DNA from: Deltaproteobacteria bacterium
Lineage (GTDB): Bacteria; Desulfobacterota; Desulfomonilia; UBA1062
NCBI GenBank assembly: GCA_018433775.1
Contig: JAHDQN010000008.1
Span: 97,059 to 161,058 of the forward strand
Direction of reading: 5' to 3'
DNA: 64,000 bases
Of the stretch, positions 17,348 to 29,115 are shown piece after piece. A program made the translations under genes and the position numbers. The notes under the pieces are model-generated. The model did no database searches and was not told the DNA's origin. It saw nothing but the letters and a program-made list of their open reading frames with translations. How positions within the stretch are numbered: position 1 is the stretch's first letter; each line of letters starts with the position of its first letter.

Positions 17348-17998
17348 ATGATCAATTATCTTTACAAGCTCATAATCGATGATGTGACGCATATCTGTTA
17401 TCAGAACTGTCTTGAATACTTCCCCCCCGGGTCCAGAATTCTCGACGTGGGCATCGGCAACGGGATCATGATCAGGCAGTATCACCGGATGATCCGTTCG
17501 AAAGGGCTCGACATCATTGGAATCGATATCAACCGGCAGTATCTGAAGCACTGCAGGAATCTCATCCGCCGGTGGGGTCTGAGCGACAATATCCGTGTGC
17601 AGCATTCGGCCGTGGAATCCTACGTGCCGCCACAGGAGCAGTATTTCGACTATATACTCTTCAGCATGAGCTTCATGCTCTTCCACGACCAGCAGCTCGT
17701 GCTGGAGAGGATCAAGCCCTGGCTCAGGCCCGAGGGAAAGGTCGTGTTCTTCCAGACCATGTTCAAACACCGCTCTCCCCTGCTCGACTTCATCAAGCCC
17801 CGCCTGAAGTACGTGACCACCATCGACTTCGGCAGGGTGACCTATGAAAAAGACTTCTTCGACCTTCTGCAGCGAAAAGAGATCTCAGTGACCGAAGACC
17901 GGATGCTCAAGAAGGAGTGGTTCAAGGGTGAGTACCGCCTCATTATCTCCGATCCGGGAAACGGCAACGGACGAAAGCCTGCCGGGATGCCTTTCTGA
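17348..17998 (+). CDS. Class I SAM-dependent methyltransferase
   Basis: A 216-residue methyltransferase of unknown substrate. Motif I is ILDVGIGNGIMI, the acidic motif II strand is LDIIGIDINRQYL, and motif IV is the FDYILFSMSFMLF region. They are followed by a GKVVFFQTMF strand. The ATG at 17348 is chosen because the protein begins MINYLYKL there; an in-frame GTG at 17294 would add 18 residues, and neither has a strong ribosome-binding site. The preceding 190 bases are AT-rich and hold no gene. Confidence 0.75.
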   Translation: MINYLYKLIIDDVTHICYQNCLEYFPPGSRILDVGIGNGIMIRQYHRMIRSKGLDIIGIDINRQYLKHCRNLIRRWGLSDNIRVQHSAVESYVPPQEQYFDYILFSMSFMLFHDQQLVLERIKPWLRPEGKVVFFQTMFKHRSPLLDFIKPRLKYVTTIDFGRVTYEKDFFDLLQRKEISVTEDRMLKKEWFKGEYRLIISDPGNGNGRKPAGMPF

Positions 17999-18197
17999 AG
18001 GCGGTTTCTAAGAAGGGAGGCTGACCGGGAAATGTGGCGGTCTTCTACCAGGCGCGGCTCAGGAGGGGTGATCTTCCCAGGCCGACCCGGGATGCGGGGT
18101 GCCTCGTTGTTTTCAAGTCGAAGTGAGAAGGCATGGTCGAAAATCGGGCCGGAGATTGCCGGGCCCGGGCCGGGGAGCGCATCCTCCCGGGAGATCC

Positions 18198-19187
18198 TCA
18201 GGCAAGCCCCCCGCCGTCCGGGTACAGGACCTCTCTTTCGGTGATGATCGCGGTGATCAGCTCATGCCCGGTCACGTCGAAGGCAGGGTTGAACACCTCC
18301 ACCTCGGGCGCGCATCTGCATCCCTGGAACGACAGAACCTCTCCTTCGTGGCGCTCCTCGATGGGTATCTCAGCCCCGGTCGCGATATGGGGGTCGAAGG
18401 TGGAAAGGGGCGCCGCGACATAGAACGGAATGCCGTGGCTGCGGGCCAGCACGGCGAGCGAATAGGTGCCGATCTTGTTGGCGGCGTCGAGGTTCCTCGC
18501 GATGCGGTCGGCACCAACGATCACGGCGTCGATCCTGCCCTGCTTCATGAGCCAGCCCGCCATGCTGTCCGTAATGAGTGTGGCCGGTATGCATAAGCGG
18601 CACATCTCGTAGGCCGTGATCCTGGCTCCCTGCAGCAGGGGCCTGGTCTCGTCCATGTAGACCCTTGAGAGCTTGCCCTGCTCGTAGAGCTTCCGGACAA
18701 CGCCCAAGGCCGTGCCGATGCCCCCGGTCGCGAGCGATCCGGCATTGCAGTGGGTGAGCACCGAGTTTGCCTTCCCCTCGGGAAACAGGGCCGCGCCGAT
18801 CTGCGCCATGGCCTCGTTGGCCCTTTTTTCCTCTTCCCAGATCTCGCCGGCCTCTTTCAGGGCCGTATCGTACAGGCCGCTATCGGGTATGCCCTTGAGC
18901 GCATCGAGCACCCTGCGGACAGCCCAGGAAAGGTTGACCGCCGTGGGCCGCGCCCCAATGAGGGTTTGCGCGGCCTTTTCCAAACTGTTCCTTCCCGACC
19001 GGGCGGCCAGGGCGCATCCGTATGCGGCAGCGATCCCGATGGCCGGTGCCCCGCGGACCGCGAGGGTCCGGATGGCCTGAGCCACATCGTCCGGTTCCGT
19101 GCAGGGAATCCATATCTCTTTTTCCGGGAGCATCCGCTGGTCGAGGATGGACAGGGTGTTTTTTTCAAAGAAGAAGGGGCTGATCAT
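18198..19187 (-). CDS. mtnA: S-methyl-5-thioribose-1-phosphate isomerase
   Basis: A 329-residue eIF2B-alpha-like enzyme that isomerises methylthioribose-1-phosphate to methylthioribulose-1-phosphate in methionine salvage. It can also act on 5-deoxyribose-1-phosphate in related salvage routes. Diagnostic segments are LAVRGAPAIGIAAAYG, the catalytic cysteine Cys147 in LTHCNAGSLATGG, DETRPLLQGARITAYE, the catalytic aspartate Asp227 in IVGADRIARN, and FYVAAPLSTFD. The start at 19187 overlaps the stop of the nicotinate phosphoribosyltransferase gene as ATGA. No other mtn genes are in the window. Confidence 0.92.
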   Translation of the reverse strand: MISPFFFEKNTLSILDQRMLPEKEIWIPCTEPDDVAQAIRTLAVRGAPAIGIAAAYGCALAARSGRNSLEKAAQTLIGARPTAVNLSWAVRRVLDALKGIPDSGLYDTALKEAGEIWEEEKRANEAMAQIGAALFPEGKANSVLTHCNAGSLATGGIGTALGVVRKLYEQGKLSRVYMDETRPLLQGARITAYEMCRLCIPATLITDSMAGWLMKQGRIDAVIVGADRIARNLDAANKIGTYSLAVLARSHGIPFYVAAPLSTFDPHIATGAEIPIEERHEGEVLSFQGCRCAPEVEVFNPAFDVTGHELITAIITEREVLYPDGGGLA

Positions 19188-20373
19188 AGGCCGAGAAATT
19201 CCTTTTTCGGGGCGCCTCTGCGAAGCGCATCGAGCTCTTCGATGCACCGGGCCCGTATCTGCCGGGGCGTGGGAAAATCATATACCATGCTGCCCGATTC
19301 CATGACGTTCACCAGACGGGGCACGGGCTCGCCGCCGCACCCGCAGGTGTACTCCGATCCATAAGGCACTACCACATCCTCCCCGCACGACGGGCATCGC
19401 AGCACGGACTTTCTGCCCGAGAGCTTGCCCCGCTTGGCCAGAGGCTTGCCTTCGAGCTCCACGATATCCATGGAAAAGTCGAGCACTGCGGCGCTGGAGA
19501 TGTGCGTGCCCACGCCGAACGCGTCCACCACGTCTTTGAGCTCGAGCACGTCCGGGATGTCGAGGCCGCCCGAGACGATGAGCTTCACGCCAGTGAAACC
19601 CCTGAGGTCGAGCTCCCAGCGGACCTCTTTGAGGATGTTCATGAAATCGCCCCTCCGGGACGAGGGAGTGTCGAGCCGGACACCGAACAGGCTGGATCCG
19701 AGGTTTTCCGCCACGCGGACAGCCTCGAACTTCTCGTCCTGGAAGGTGTCGATCAGCGAGACCCGGGGAACGTTTCTGTCGATCACCTCGTCAAAGGCCC
19801 TCGTGGCCTCAACGGTGTCGCCCACGATGAGGACGAGGGCATGGGGGATGGTGCCCGAGGGCTTCTCGCCGATAAGCCGCGCGCTCGCCACGGCCGAGAC
19901 CCCGTCGCACCCTCCGATGAAGGCGGCGCGCTCGACCATGGGTGCGATGGCGGGGTGCATGCGCCTCGCCCCGAAGCTCATCAGTGTCTTGTTGCCCACG
20001 GCTACGCGAAAGCGCGAGGCCTTGGTGGCGATGCCCGAGGCCTGGCAGAGGCAGCCCAAGATCGCGGTCTCCAGCTCGCCGAAGTCCAGATATCCGCCTT
20101 CGATGGTCATGACCGGGGTCTGGGGAGAGAACACGCTTCCCTCGGGCAGGGCGCTCACCGTGACCGGCCGTCCCTCCAGGAGCACACACACCTCTTCCAG
20201 CCCGGCGAACACGCCCCAGCGGTACTGCCTTTCCGGAAGCTTCTTGAGGAAGATCTCCATGCAGACGTTCTTGTCCAGGTTCTTTTCCCTGAGAATCTTT
20301 TCGGTCCGGACAAAGTACACATCCGTCACCTCACCGGAACGGATCTGATCGGTATCGGCAATATGCAGTTTTT

Positions 20374-20377
<4 letters not shown>
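19184..20377 (-). CDS. pncB: Nicotinate phosphoribosyltransferase with C-terminal zinc-ribbon-like tail
   Basis: A 397-residue type II phosphoribosyltransferase that salvages nicotinate to nicotinate mononucleotide. Family segments include [41 protein letters not shown] and [11 protein letters not shown]. The phosphate-binding region is [17 protein letters not shown] ... FGVGTHI. After the catalytic barrel, residues about 330-350 carry a C-x2-C ... C-x-C pattern ([20 protein letters not shown]), suggesting a metal-binding extension. The start at 20377 and stop at 19184 are both ATGA overlaps, with gatB and mtnA. The symbol follows the activity. Confidence 0.88.
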
Positions 20378-21803
<1,426 letters not shown>

Positions 21804-21807
<4 letters not shown>

Positions 21808-23225
21808 GGCCCCTCCTGATGATAGTCGGTCCGATCCTGGAACGAGATCCCGGCCCCGAGCAGGAGATCTTCCCGGAAGTGCGGCGCCATGAGCTGCATG
21901 CCCACGGGCAGACCGAGCGAATCGAAGCCGCAGGGGATGCTGAGGGCTGGCAGGCCGGCGAGATTCGCCGGTATCGTGTAGATGTCCAGGAGATAGAGGC
22001 TCAAGGGGTCATCGACCATCTCGTCGAGCCTGAAGGCCGTGACCGGCGTGGTGGGGCCCGCGATAATATCGCATCGGGAGAAGGCCCGGCGGAAGTCTTG
22101 AGCGATCAGGGTCCTCACCTGCGATGCCTTCCGGTAATAGGCGTCGTAATACCCGGCGGAGAGCGCGTATGTGCCCAGCATGATCCGGCGTTTGACCTCG
22201 AGGCCGAAACCCGTCGCCCTCGTCCGGGCGTACATGTCGCTCAGTTCGTGCACGTCCTGCGCCCTCAGCCCGTAGCGCACCCCGTCGTAGCGGGCGAGGT
22301 TCGAGCTCGCCTCCGCGGTGGCCACGATATAGTAGACCGCCACCCCGTATCCGATATGGGGAAGCCCGACCTGTACCACCCGGCCGCCCATATCCTCCAA
22401 GGTTTCGATTCCGGATCGTACCGCGGCTTTCACCTCCGGGTTCAGTCCCTCTCCGAAAAACTCTTCGGGCACTCCGATCCGCAGGCCTTTCAGATCGATC
22501 CCGTCGAGTTCCGTGGGCCCGTAGTCCCGTGGCACGCTGGTGGAGTCGAGTGGGTCGTGGCCCTTGATCGCATCGAAGAGCACGGCCGCATCACGGGCGG
22601 TTGGCGCCATGGGGCCGATCTGGTCGAGGGAGGAGGCGAAGGCCACGAGCCCGTAGCGGGAAACCGAGCCATAGGTGGGCTTGAGCCCGGTGATGCCGCA
22701 GAAGCTTGCAGGCATGCGGATCGACCCTCCGGTATCAGACCCGAGCGCGCCCGCGCACAGCCCGGCCGCCACGGCCGCGCCCGAGCCGCCGCTGGAGCCG
22801 CCGGGCGTTCTCGACGGGTCGCGGGGATTGCGGGTGGGGCCGGCAATGCTCGAGGTCGTGGTGGAGCCCATGGCGAACTCGTCCAGGTTTGTCTTGCCCA
22901 GGATGACGGCGCCCTGCTCCTTGAGCCTTTTGACCACGGTGGCGTCAAAGGTGGGGACAAAATCGGAGAGGATCTTCGAGGCACAGGTGGTACGCAGACC
23001 CCTGGTACAGATATTGTCCTTGACCGCCACGGGGATTCCTGCCAGCGCGCCCGGCTCCGGTGACTTCAGGAGCTCTTCAGCAGCCCGCGCATCTCTGAGC
23101 GCCCCTGCCTCGTCAATGGTGACGAATGCGTTAAAAGGCTCGCTGCGGATCTTTTCGAGAAACGCCCGGGTCTCCTCGACCGGCGATTTCTCGTACCTCC
23201 GGTATTGCCGCGCAGTCTCAAGCAT
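21804..23225 (-). CDS. gatA: Aspartyl/glutamyl-tRNA(Asn/Gln) amidotransferase subunit A
   Basis: A 473-residue amidase-signature protein that releases ammonia from glutamine. The catalytic lysine is Lys69 in [14 protein letters not shown]. The Ser-cisSer pair lies in the [16 protein letters not shown] and [14 protein letters not shown] segments. The N-terminal helical arm is about ten residues shorter than in many GatA proteins but begins correctly 6 bases after the gatC stop. The C-terminus matches GatA ([17 protein letters not shown]). Confidence 0.95.
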
Positions 23226-23231
23226 TCTCTC

Positions 23232-23537
23232 TCATCCCTGTCCGATCACCCTGGGCACCGCGATATAACCGTCCTCGTGCTGCGGCGCGTTCCGGAGAAC
23301 ATCCGCCAGCTCCTGGCACCCCTGCTCGCGGTCATCCCTCATGGCATTGACCAGGGGCAGCGGGTGATGAGTGGGGTTCACACCCGCGGTGTCCACCGCC
23401 GCGAGGATATCCATATAGCCGAGGATTTTGTCGAGCTGGCTTCTCAAACCCCGGACCTCGCCGTCATCGAGCCGTATCCGGGCGAGTGCCGCCACATGTA
23501 GAACTTCGTCTTCGGTTATCTTCACGTCTTTTCTCAA
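23232..23537 (-). CDS. gatC: Aspartyl/glutamyl-tRNA(Asn/Gln) amidotransferase subunit C
   Basis: A 101-residue GatC, the small subunit that wraps GatA. Recognisable segments are ITEDEVLHVAALARIRLDDGEV, LDKILGYMDILAAVDTAGV and the terminal VPRVIG. It heads the gatCAB-pncB-mtnA operon. The start is uncertain: TTG at 23537 lies only 2 bases after AAGGAG, and GTG at 23525 lies 14 bases after it. The longer form is given. Confidence 0.9.
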   Translation of the reverse strand: MRKDVKITEDEVLHVAALARIRLDDGEVRGLRSQLDKILGYMDILAAVDTAGVNPTHHPLPLVNAMRDDREQGCQELADVLRNAPQHEDGYIAVPRVIGQG

Positions 23538-23636
23538 GGCTCCTTCGATACCGTATTGATCAATGCTGGAATATATATCAAATCCGGCATCCGCTCAACA
23601 TGAAGCTGATATTGGAAGATCTTTAAAAAACAATTG

Positions 23637-23652
23637 ATTCATATCTATGAAT
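23637..23652. promoter_or_regulatory. Candidate operator palindrome upstream of acyl-CoA synthetase
   Basis: ATTCATA-tc-TATGAAT is a perfect 7-bp inverted repeat in the AT-rich leader about 80 bases before the ATG at 23731. The half-site ATTCATA recurs at 25660-25666 upstream of the second synthetase. It may bind a fatty-acid regulator; this is inference from symmetry and position. Confidence 0.35.
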
Positions 23653-23730
23653 TCATGTAATATGCAGTGAACTTGAATAAAATGATCCAACCGATTTTTG
23701 AACAGATCTCTCATGAAGAAGGAGGGTATT

Positions 23731-25551
23731 ATGGCAAAGTTTGCAGAAACTTCGATCCCGGCGGTATTCCATAACCGGGTGGAGCAGTTCGGGGACAGGG
23801 CCATCGTGGCGTACAAAAAAGATGGCGTCTACACCGACATCTCGTGGAATGAGATGGGCCGGATGGTGAGGAATCTGGGCTACTTCCTCATCAACAAGGG
23901 CATCAAGGCCGGCGACAAGGTGTGCCTGTTCTCTCCGAACCGCTACGAGTGGTGGGTGGCCGACCTGGCGATCCTTTCCATCGGCGCGGTCAACGTGCCC
24001 ATCTATGCGACGAACTCGGCAGAAGAATCCAGGTACATTCTCGACAATTCCGATGCCGTGATGTGCTTCACCGCAACTAAGGAGCACACCAGCAAGATCG
24101 TGTCAGTCAAGCCGAAGCTCCCGAACCTGAATGACATTATCAGCTTCGATCCCCTGGATAAGCCCGCCGACGGCGTGATGGAGTTGAGCACCGCACTGAA
24201 GGAAGGCGCGGAGAATGCCCAGGAAGCCGAGTTCGACAAGAGAATCCGCGACATCAAGAGTGAAGAGATGGCCACCATCATCTACACCTCGGGCACCACG
24301 GGCAATCCAAAGGGAGTCATGCTCTCCCACAACAATTTCTTCGCGAATGTCCAGCAGATATACAATGTCGATCCCCAGCTCTTCGAGCGGGCGGCCGAGC
24401 TCACCTTCCTTTCCTTCCTGCCGCTCGCGCACTCCTTCGAGCGCACCGTTGGCTACTACACCCCCATGAGCCACGGCATGAAGGTTTATTTTGCCGAGGA
24501 CTTCTCCAAGATCGTGGAGAACTTCCAGGAAGTTCATCCCACCTGCATCGTGAGCGTGCCCAGGCTCTTCGAGAAGATCCACGCCGGCATTCTCACCAAG
24601 GTGGCAGGCGCTCCGCCGGTCAAGAAGGCCATGTTCAACTGGGCCATGGGCATTGCCTCAAATAATCTCCCCTACATCTGCAACGACAAGGAGCCGAGCG
24701 GTTTCTTCGGATTCAAATACCGTCTCGCGGACAAGATCATCTTTTCCAAGCTCAAGGTGGCCCTGGGCATGGATAAGCTTGAGTTCGGCTTCTCGGGCGG
24801 CGGCCCCTTGTCCGTGTCCGATGCCGAGTTCTTCCTGGGCATGGGGATCAAGGTTGTCGAGGGTTTCGGGCTCACCGAGACCACCCCGGTGACCAACGCG
24901 AATTCTCCCAGGAAAATCAAACCCGGAACCGTCGGGCCCTCAATCAAGGACACGATCTGCAAGATCGGTGAGGGCGGCGAGCTGCTCATCAAGGGCCCTC
25001 AGGTCATGATGGGCTATTACAAAAACGAAGAGGCCACCAAAGAGGTGTTCACCGAGGACGGATTCTTCCGCACCGGCGACATCGCCGAGATCGACGAAGA
25101 AGGCTATGTCAAGATCACGGGCCGGATCAAGGACCTCATCGTTACCTCGGGCGGCAAGAACATCTCGCCCCAGAACATCGAAAACAGCCTCAAGGCCTCG
25201 AACTTCGTCGAGCAGGTGGCGGTGATCGGCGACAACCGCAAATACCTCTCGGCCCTGGTGGTGCCGGCATTCCCCGAGCTCGAAAGCTGGGCGAAGGAAC
25301 AGGGCATCAGCTTCTCCTCGCGCTCCGAGCTCGTCAAGGACCCCAAGGTCAACGAGCTCTATGCCAAAGAGATCGAGGCCAACATGAAGGACTATGCCCG
25401 GGTGGAGCAGATCCGCAAGTTCTCCCTGCTCGACAAGGAATGGTCCCAGGAAACGGACGAGCTCACCCCCACCCTGAAACTCAAGCGCAGGGTCATAAAC
25501 CAGAAGTACAAGGACGCCATCGAGCAGATGTATCCGGCTTCCGCCGACTAG
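23731..25551 (+). CDS. Long-chain acyl-CoA synthetase (AMP-forming), copy 1
   Basis: A 606-residue adenylate-forming enzyme that activates fatty acids to acyl-CoA with ATP, feeding beta-oxidation. It has the AMP-binding motif IIYTSGTTGNPKGVMLSH, the adenine-binding GFGLTETTPVT, the hinge FFRTGDIAEIDEEGYVKITGRIKD and the C-terminal lysine region ELTPTLKLKRRVI. Length and motifs match FadD15-type long-chain synthetases. The ATG at 23731 follows GAAGGAGGGTATT; an upstream in-frame ATG at 23698 lacks a ribosome-binding site. It is paralogous to the next gene. Confidence 0.92.
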   Translation: MAKFAETSIPAVFHNRVEQFGDRAIVAYKKDGVYTDISWNEMGRMVRNLGYFLINKGIKAGDKVCLFSPNRYEWWVADLAILSIGAVNVPIYATNSAEESRYILDNSDAVMCFTATKEHTSKIVSVKPKLPNLNDIISFDPLDKPADGVMELSTALKEGAENAQEAEFDKRIRDIKSEEMATIIYTSGTTGNPKGVMLSHNNFFANVQQIYNVDPQLFERAAELTFLSFLPLAHSFERTVGYYTPMSHGMKVYFAEDFSKIVENFQEVHPTCIVSVPRLFEKIHAGILTKVAGAPPVKKAMFNWAMGIASNNLPYICNDKEPSGFFGFKYRLADKIIFSKLKVALGMDKLEFGFSGGGPLSVSDAEFFLGMGIKVVEGFGLTETTPVTNANSPRKIKPGTVGPSIKDTICKIGEGGELLIKGPQVMMGYYKNEEATKEVFTEDGFFRTGDIAEIDEEGYVKITGRIKDLIVTSGGKNISPQNIENSLKASNFVEQVAVIGDNRKYLSALVVPAFPELESWAKEQGISFSSRSELVKDPKVNELYAKEIEANMKDYARVEQIRKFSLLDKEWSQETDELTPTLKLKRRVINQKYKDAIEQMYPASAD

Positions 25552-25571
25552 CTGTCCCCACGGAAAGAACC

Positions 25572-25605
25572 GGGGGAGGGTCACGGCCCTCCCCCTACGT
25601 TTTTT
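25572..25605 (+). terminator. Intrinsic terminator after acyl-CoA synthetase copy 1
   Basis: GGGGGAGGG (25572-25580) pairs perfectly with CCCTCCCCC (25587-25595) around a 6-base loop. TACG and a run of six T residues follow. This indicates the two tandem synthetases are separate transcription units. Confidence 0.85.
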
Positions 25606-25752
25606 GTTCCCGGCTTTTTACGGTTTTTCACCTTCAACGCATAGAGATATTTCTAAGATATTCATAGATGGACATCTTGATTCACCCTGATCAACTATTT
25701 ATTATGTAAGAATATTGTCTGTCTCATATTCTCTTTTTGTAAGGAGGTATTT

Positions 25753-27570
25753 ATGGCTACATTCAAGGAAACTTCCATGGGGGCGATCTTCCAGAACCGG
25801 GCGGAGGAGCACGGAGACAAGGCCCTCATAGCGTTCAAAAACAGGCAGGGTGTCTGGGAGGACCTATCCTGGAACCAGATGAACGAAATGGTGAGGAACC
25901 TCGGGAACTTTCTCCTCTCCAAAGGGGTGAAGCCCGGGGAGAAGATAGCCCTGTTCTCGCCCAACCGGTTTGAATGGTGGGTGGCGGACCTCGCGATCCT
26001 CTCAATCGGGGCGGTCAACGTACCCATCTATGCCACCAACTCCGCCCAGGAGTGCCGCTACATCATCGACAACTCGGATTCCATCATGTGCTTTGCCGGA
26101 ACGCGAGAGCACCTGGACAAGATCCTCTCCGTGAAGAACCAGCTCCCCAAGGTACAGCAGGTGATCATTTTCGATGATCTCTCCGATGCAAGAGAGGGGG
26201 TCATCGACCTGGCAACGGCCATGGAGGAAGGACAGGCATACAGAAGCAAGCACAAGAACGAATTCGACGAGAGGCTCAGGCCTATCAATATCAACGACCT
26301 TGCGACCATCATCTATACCTCGGGCACTACCGGTAACCCCAAGGGCGTCATGCTCTCTCACAAGAACTTCGTCTCCAATGTCAACCAGCTCCAGGCCGTT
26401 GATCCCGATTTCCTCACGGGCGACCATGTGTTCCTTTCTTTTCTGCCGCTGGCGCACTCTTTGGAGCGGACCGTGGGTTACTATACGCCTATCTTTCTGG
26501 GGCACAAGGTTGCGTTTGCAGAGGATGTCACCAAGCTGCTCGAAAACTTCCAGGAGATCCGTCCCACCTTTATCGTAAGTGTACCGAGAATATACGAGCG
26601 GGTCCACAACGGAATCCTCGCCAAGGTAAGCGGTGCTCCGCCGATCAAGAAGGCCCTGTTCAACTGGGCCATGGGCATCGCACGGGACAATCTGCCCTAT
26701 ATCTGCAACAACCGGCCCCGGACAGGGTTCTTCGGCTTCAAATACCGTCTCGCGGACAAGATCATCTTTTCGAAGCTCAAGACAGCCCTGGGCATGGACC
26801 GGCTGCAGGGAGCCATTTCGGGCGGTGGACCGCTCTCGGTGTCCGATGCCGAATTTTTCTTAGGCATGGGCATCCGGGTACTTGAGGGGTTCGGACTTAC
26901 GGAAACGACACCCGTGACAAACGGCAACAGGCCCACGAAGATCAAGCCCGGCACCGTGGGTCCCGCGGTCAAGGACACGATCTGCAAGATCGGTGAGGGC
27001 GGCGAGCTGCTCATCAAGGGCCCACAGGTCATGATGGGCTACTACAAGAACGAAGAGGCCACAAAAGAGGTCTTCACCAAGGACGGATTCTTCCGCACCG
27101 GCGACATCGGCGAGATCGACGAGGACGGGTACCTGAAGATCACGGGCCGGATCAAGGACCTTATCGTTACCTCGGGCGGCAAGAACATCTCGCCCCAGAA
27201 TATCGAGAACTCTCTGCAGGCCTCATCCTATATCGAACAGGTGGCGGTGATCGGCGACAACCGCAAATACCTCTCAGCCCTGATCGTGCCCTCGTTCGAA
27301 AATCTCGAAAAATGGGCTTCGGACCGGGGAATTTCCTTTGGCAGCCATAAAGAGCTCGTTTCCAACGACCAGGTCGTCGCGCTCTTCGAAAAGGAGATCG
27401 AAGAGAACATGAGGGATTACGCCCGGGTGGAGCAGATCAGGAAGTTCACCCTGCTCGATTCCCTCTGGACCCAGGAAACCGGCGAGCTCACTCCCACGCT
27501 CAAGGTTAAGAGAAGGGTCATTTCACAGAAATACTCCCGGCACATAGACGCCATGTATCCGGCGGACTAA
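25753..27570 (+). CDS. Long-chain acyl-CoA synthetase (AMP-forming), copy 2
   Basis: A 605-residue paralogue of the preceding synthetase, with the same motifs in the same order: IIYTSGTTGNPKGVMLSH, GFGLTETTPVT, RTGDIGEIDEDGYLKITGR and ELTPTLKVKRRV. Many regions are nearly identical at DNA level; a 55-base block (26969-27023) is identical to 24944-24998. A strong ribosome-binding site (AAGGAGGTATTT) precedes the ATG, and the copy has its own AT-rich leader. Differences concentrate in the N-terminal third and after the hinge, so substrate preference may differ. Confidence 0.92.
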   Translation: MATFKETSMGAIFQNRAEEHGDKALIAFKNRQGVWEDLSWNQMNEMVRNLGNFLLSKGVKPGEKIALFSPNRFEWWVADLAILSIGAVNVPIYATNSAQECRYIIDNSDSIMCFAGTREHLDKILSVKNQLPKVQQVIIFDDLSDAREGVIDLATAMEEGQAYRSKHKNEFDERLRPININDLATIIYTSGTTGNPKGVMLSHKNFVSNVNQLQAVDPDFLTGDHVFLSFLPLAHSLERTVGYYTPIFLGHKVAFAEDVTKLLENFQEIRPTFIVSVPRIYERVHNGILAKVSGAPPIKKALFNWAMGIARDNLPYICNNRPRTGFFGFKYRLADKIIFSKLKTALGMDRLQGAISGGGPLSVSDAEFFLGMGIRVLEGFGLTETTPVTNGNRPTKIKPGTVGPAVKDTICKIGEGGELLIKGPQVMMGYYKNEEATKEVFTKDGFFRTGDIGEIDEDGYLKITGRIKDLIVTSGGKNISPQNIENSLQASSYIEQVAVIGDNRKYLSALIVPSFENLEKWASDRGISFGSHKELVSNDQVVALFEKEIEENMRDYARVEQIRKFTLLDSLWTQETGELTPTLKVKRRVISQKYSRHIDAMYPAD

Positions 27571-27661
27571 AAGGGGGCTGAACCCGAAGCACTGCTTTCA
27601 GTACTGAAGAAAACATGAGTTGCGATGTCGGGGCCATATGCGTATGATGGCATGAATTGCC

Positions 27662-29014
27662 ATGAAGAGACAAAGAGAAGCAGCATGCCCCGCCGTTTCC
27701 TCCACGGACTCGATTCTGGAGAGCATCTCGGACGGGGTGTTCACCGTGGATGCGGATTGGCGCATCTCCTCGTTCAACCGTGCTGCCGAGGAGATCACCG
27801 GCATCCCGCGCGATGAAGCTCTGGGCAGGTTCTGCTCCGAGGTGTTCCGGTCCAGCATGTGCGAAACCGATTGCGCCCTGCGCCGGACACTCGCGTCCGG
27901 AAAGCCGGTGATCGGCAGGTCGTGTTATATCATCGACGCGCACGGCCGCCGGATCCCCATCAGTGTCTCCACAGCCGTGCTGAGGGACGAACAGGGCCGT
28001 ATCGTGGGCGGTGCGGAGACCTTCCGCGACCTGACCGAGCTCGAGGAGCTCCGCCAGGAGCTTCAGACGCGTCATCACCTGGGGGATCTGACGAGCCGCA
28101 GTCCCATCATGCAGAATGTCTTCGGGGTTGTCCCCGCGGTGGCGGCAAGCCCCAGCACGGTGCTTATCCTCGGTGAGACCGGAACCGGGAAGGAGCTCGT
28201 GGCACGGACCATCCATTCCTTGAGCCCTCGCCGGGACGCGCCCTTCATCGCCGTCAACTGCGGGGCGCTCCCCGACACGCTCCTCGAATCAGAGCTCTTC
28301 GGCTACAAGGCCGGGGCGTTCACCGGTGCCACGAGGGACAAACCGGGACGGTTCGCCCTTGCCCGGGGAGGAACCCTCTTTCTCGACGAGATAGCCGAGG
28401 TGAGCTCTGCCCTGCAGGTCAGGCTGCTGCGGTTTTTGCAGGAGCGAACCTTCGAACCCCTGGGAGCCACGCGCACCGAAAACGCCGATGTAAGGATCAT
28501 CGCCGCGACCAACCAGGATCTGGCCGAGAAGGTGAGGAGGGGAGAATTTCGCGACGATCTCTACTACCGCGTGAACGTGGTCCGCATTGAGCTTCCCCCC
28601 TTGAGACGCCGCAAAGAAGACATCCCGCTTCTGACGGAGCAGTTTATCGGCCACTTCAACCGGATTCAGCACAAATCGGTCCAGGGAATCACCACGGAGG
28701 CCCTTTCCCTGCTCATGGCGCACGACTGGCCCGGAAACATCCGGGAGCTGGAGAACGTCATCGAACGCGCCTTCATCCTGTGCGACAAGGGCCCGGTCGG
28801 CGTCTCGCACCTGCCCGAGGATCTCACGCTGCGCCACGCCGCCCTGAAGAGACAGCCGGGGATCAGGTCTGCCAGAGAGCTCATGGAGGCACAGGCAATC
28901 CGCAAGGCCCTGGAACGCAATCACGACAACCGCCTCGCCGCGGCGCGCGAGCTCGGCATCCACAAGAGCACCCTGTTCAGGAAAATGAAAAAGCTCGGCA
29001 TCGGCCGCAGATAA
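27662..29014 (+). CDS. Sigma54-dependent activator with Cys-containing PAS domain (ORP cluster A)
   Basis: A 450-residue enhancer-binding protein. The N-terminal PAS domain (about residues 15-130) carries three cysteines spaced C-x8-C-x3-C (RFCSEVFRSSMCETDCALRR). The AAA+ domain has Walker A GETGTGKE, the sigma54-contact loop GAFTGA and Walker B GTLFLDEI. The C-terminal Fis-type helix-turn-helix reads NRLAAARELGIHKSTLFRKM. It precedes the ORP-type operon with its candidate sigma54 promoter and is therefore its probable cognate activator, analogous to the sigma54 regulator of the Desulfovibrio ORP operons. The PAS cysteines may sense redox state or bind a metal centre. Confidence 0.9.
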   Translation: MKRQREAACPAVSSTDSILESISDGVFTVDADWRISSFNRAAEEITGIPRDEALGRFCSEVFRSSMCETDCALRRTLASGKPVIGRSCYIIDAHGRRIPISVSTAVLRDEQGRIVGGAETFRDLTELEELRQELQTRHHLGDLTSRSPIMQNVFGVVPAVAASPSTVLILGETGTGKELVARTIHSLSPRRDAPFIAVNCGALPDTLLESELFGYKAGAFTGATRDKPGRFALARGGTLFLDEIAEVSSALQVRLLRFLQERTFEPLGATRTENADVRIIAATNQDLAEKVRRGEFRDDLYYRVNVVRIELPPLRRRKEDIPLLTEQFIGHFNRIQHKSVQGITTEALSLLMAHDWPGNIRELENVIERAFILCDKGPVGVSHLPEDLTLRHAALKRQPGIRSARELMEAQAIRKALERNHDNRLAAARELGIHKSTLFRKMKKLGIGRR

Positions 29015-29115
29015 GGCCGCTTGTTTTCCCGCGGGCGAGGCTCCCTGTTACCGGGTCCGAAAAACCCGGATGGATCGCGGGAGAGTATCGTTTATGCTAC
29101 TCCATTCCAGCGTTA

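Noticed and set aside
21819..23063. Long plus-strand open frame opposite gatA
   Set aside because: Antisense shadow of a clear gatA gene, caused by GC-rich third positions; no family match.
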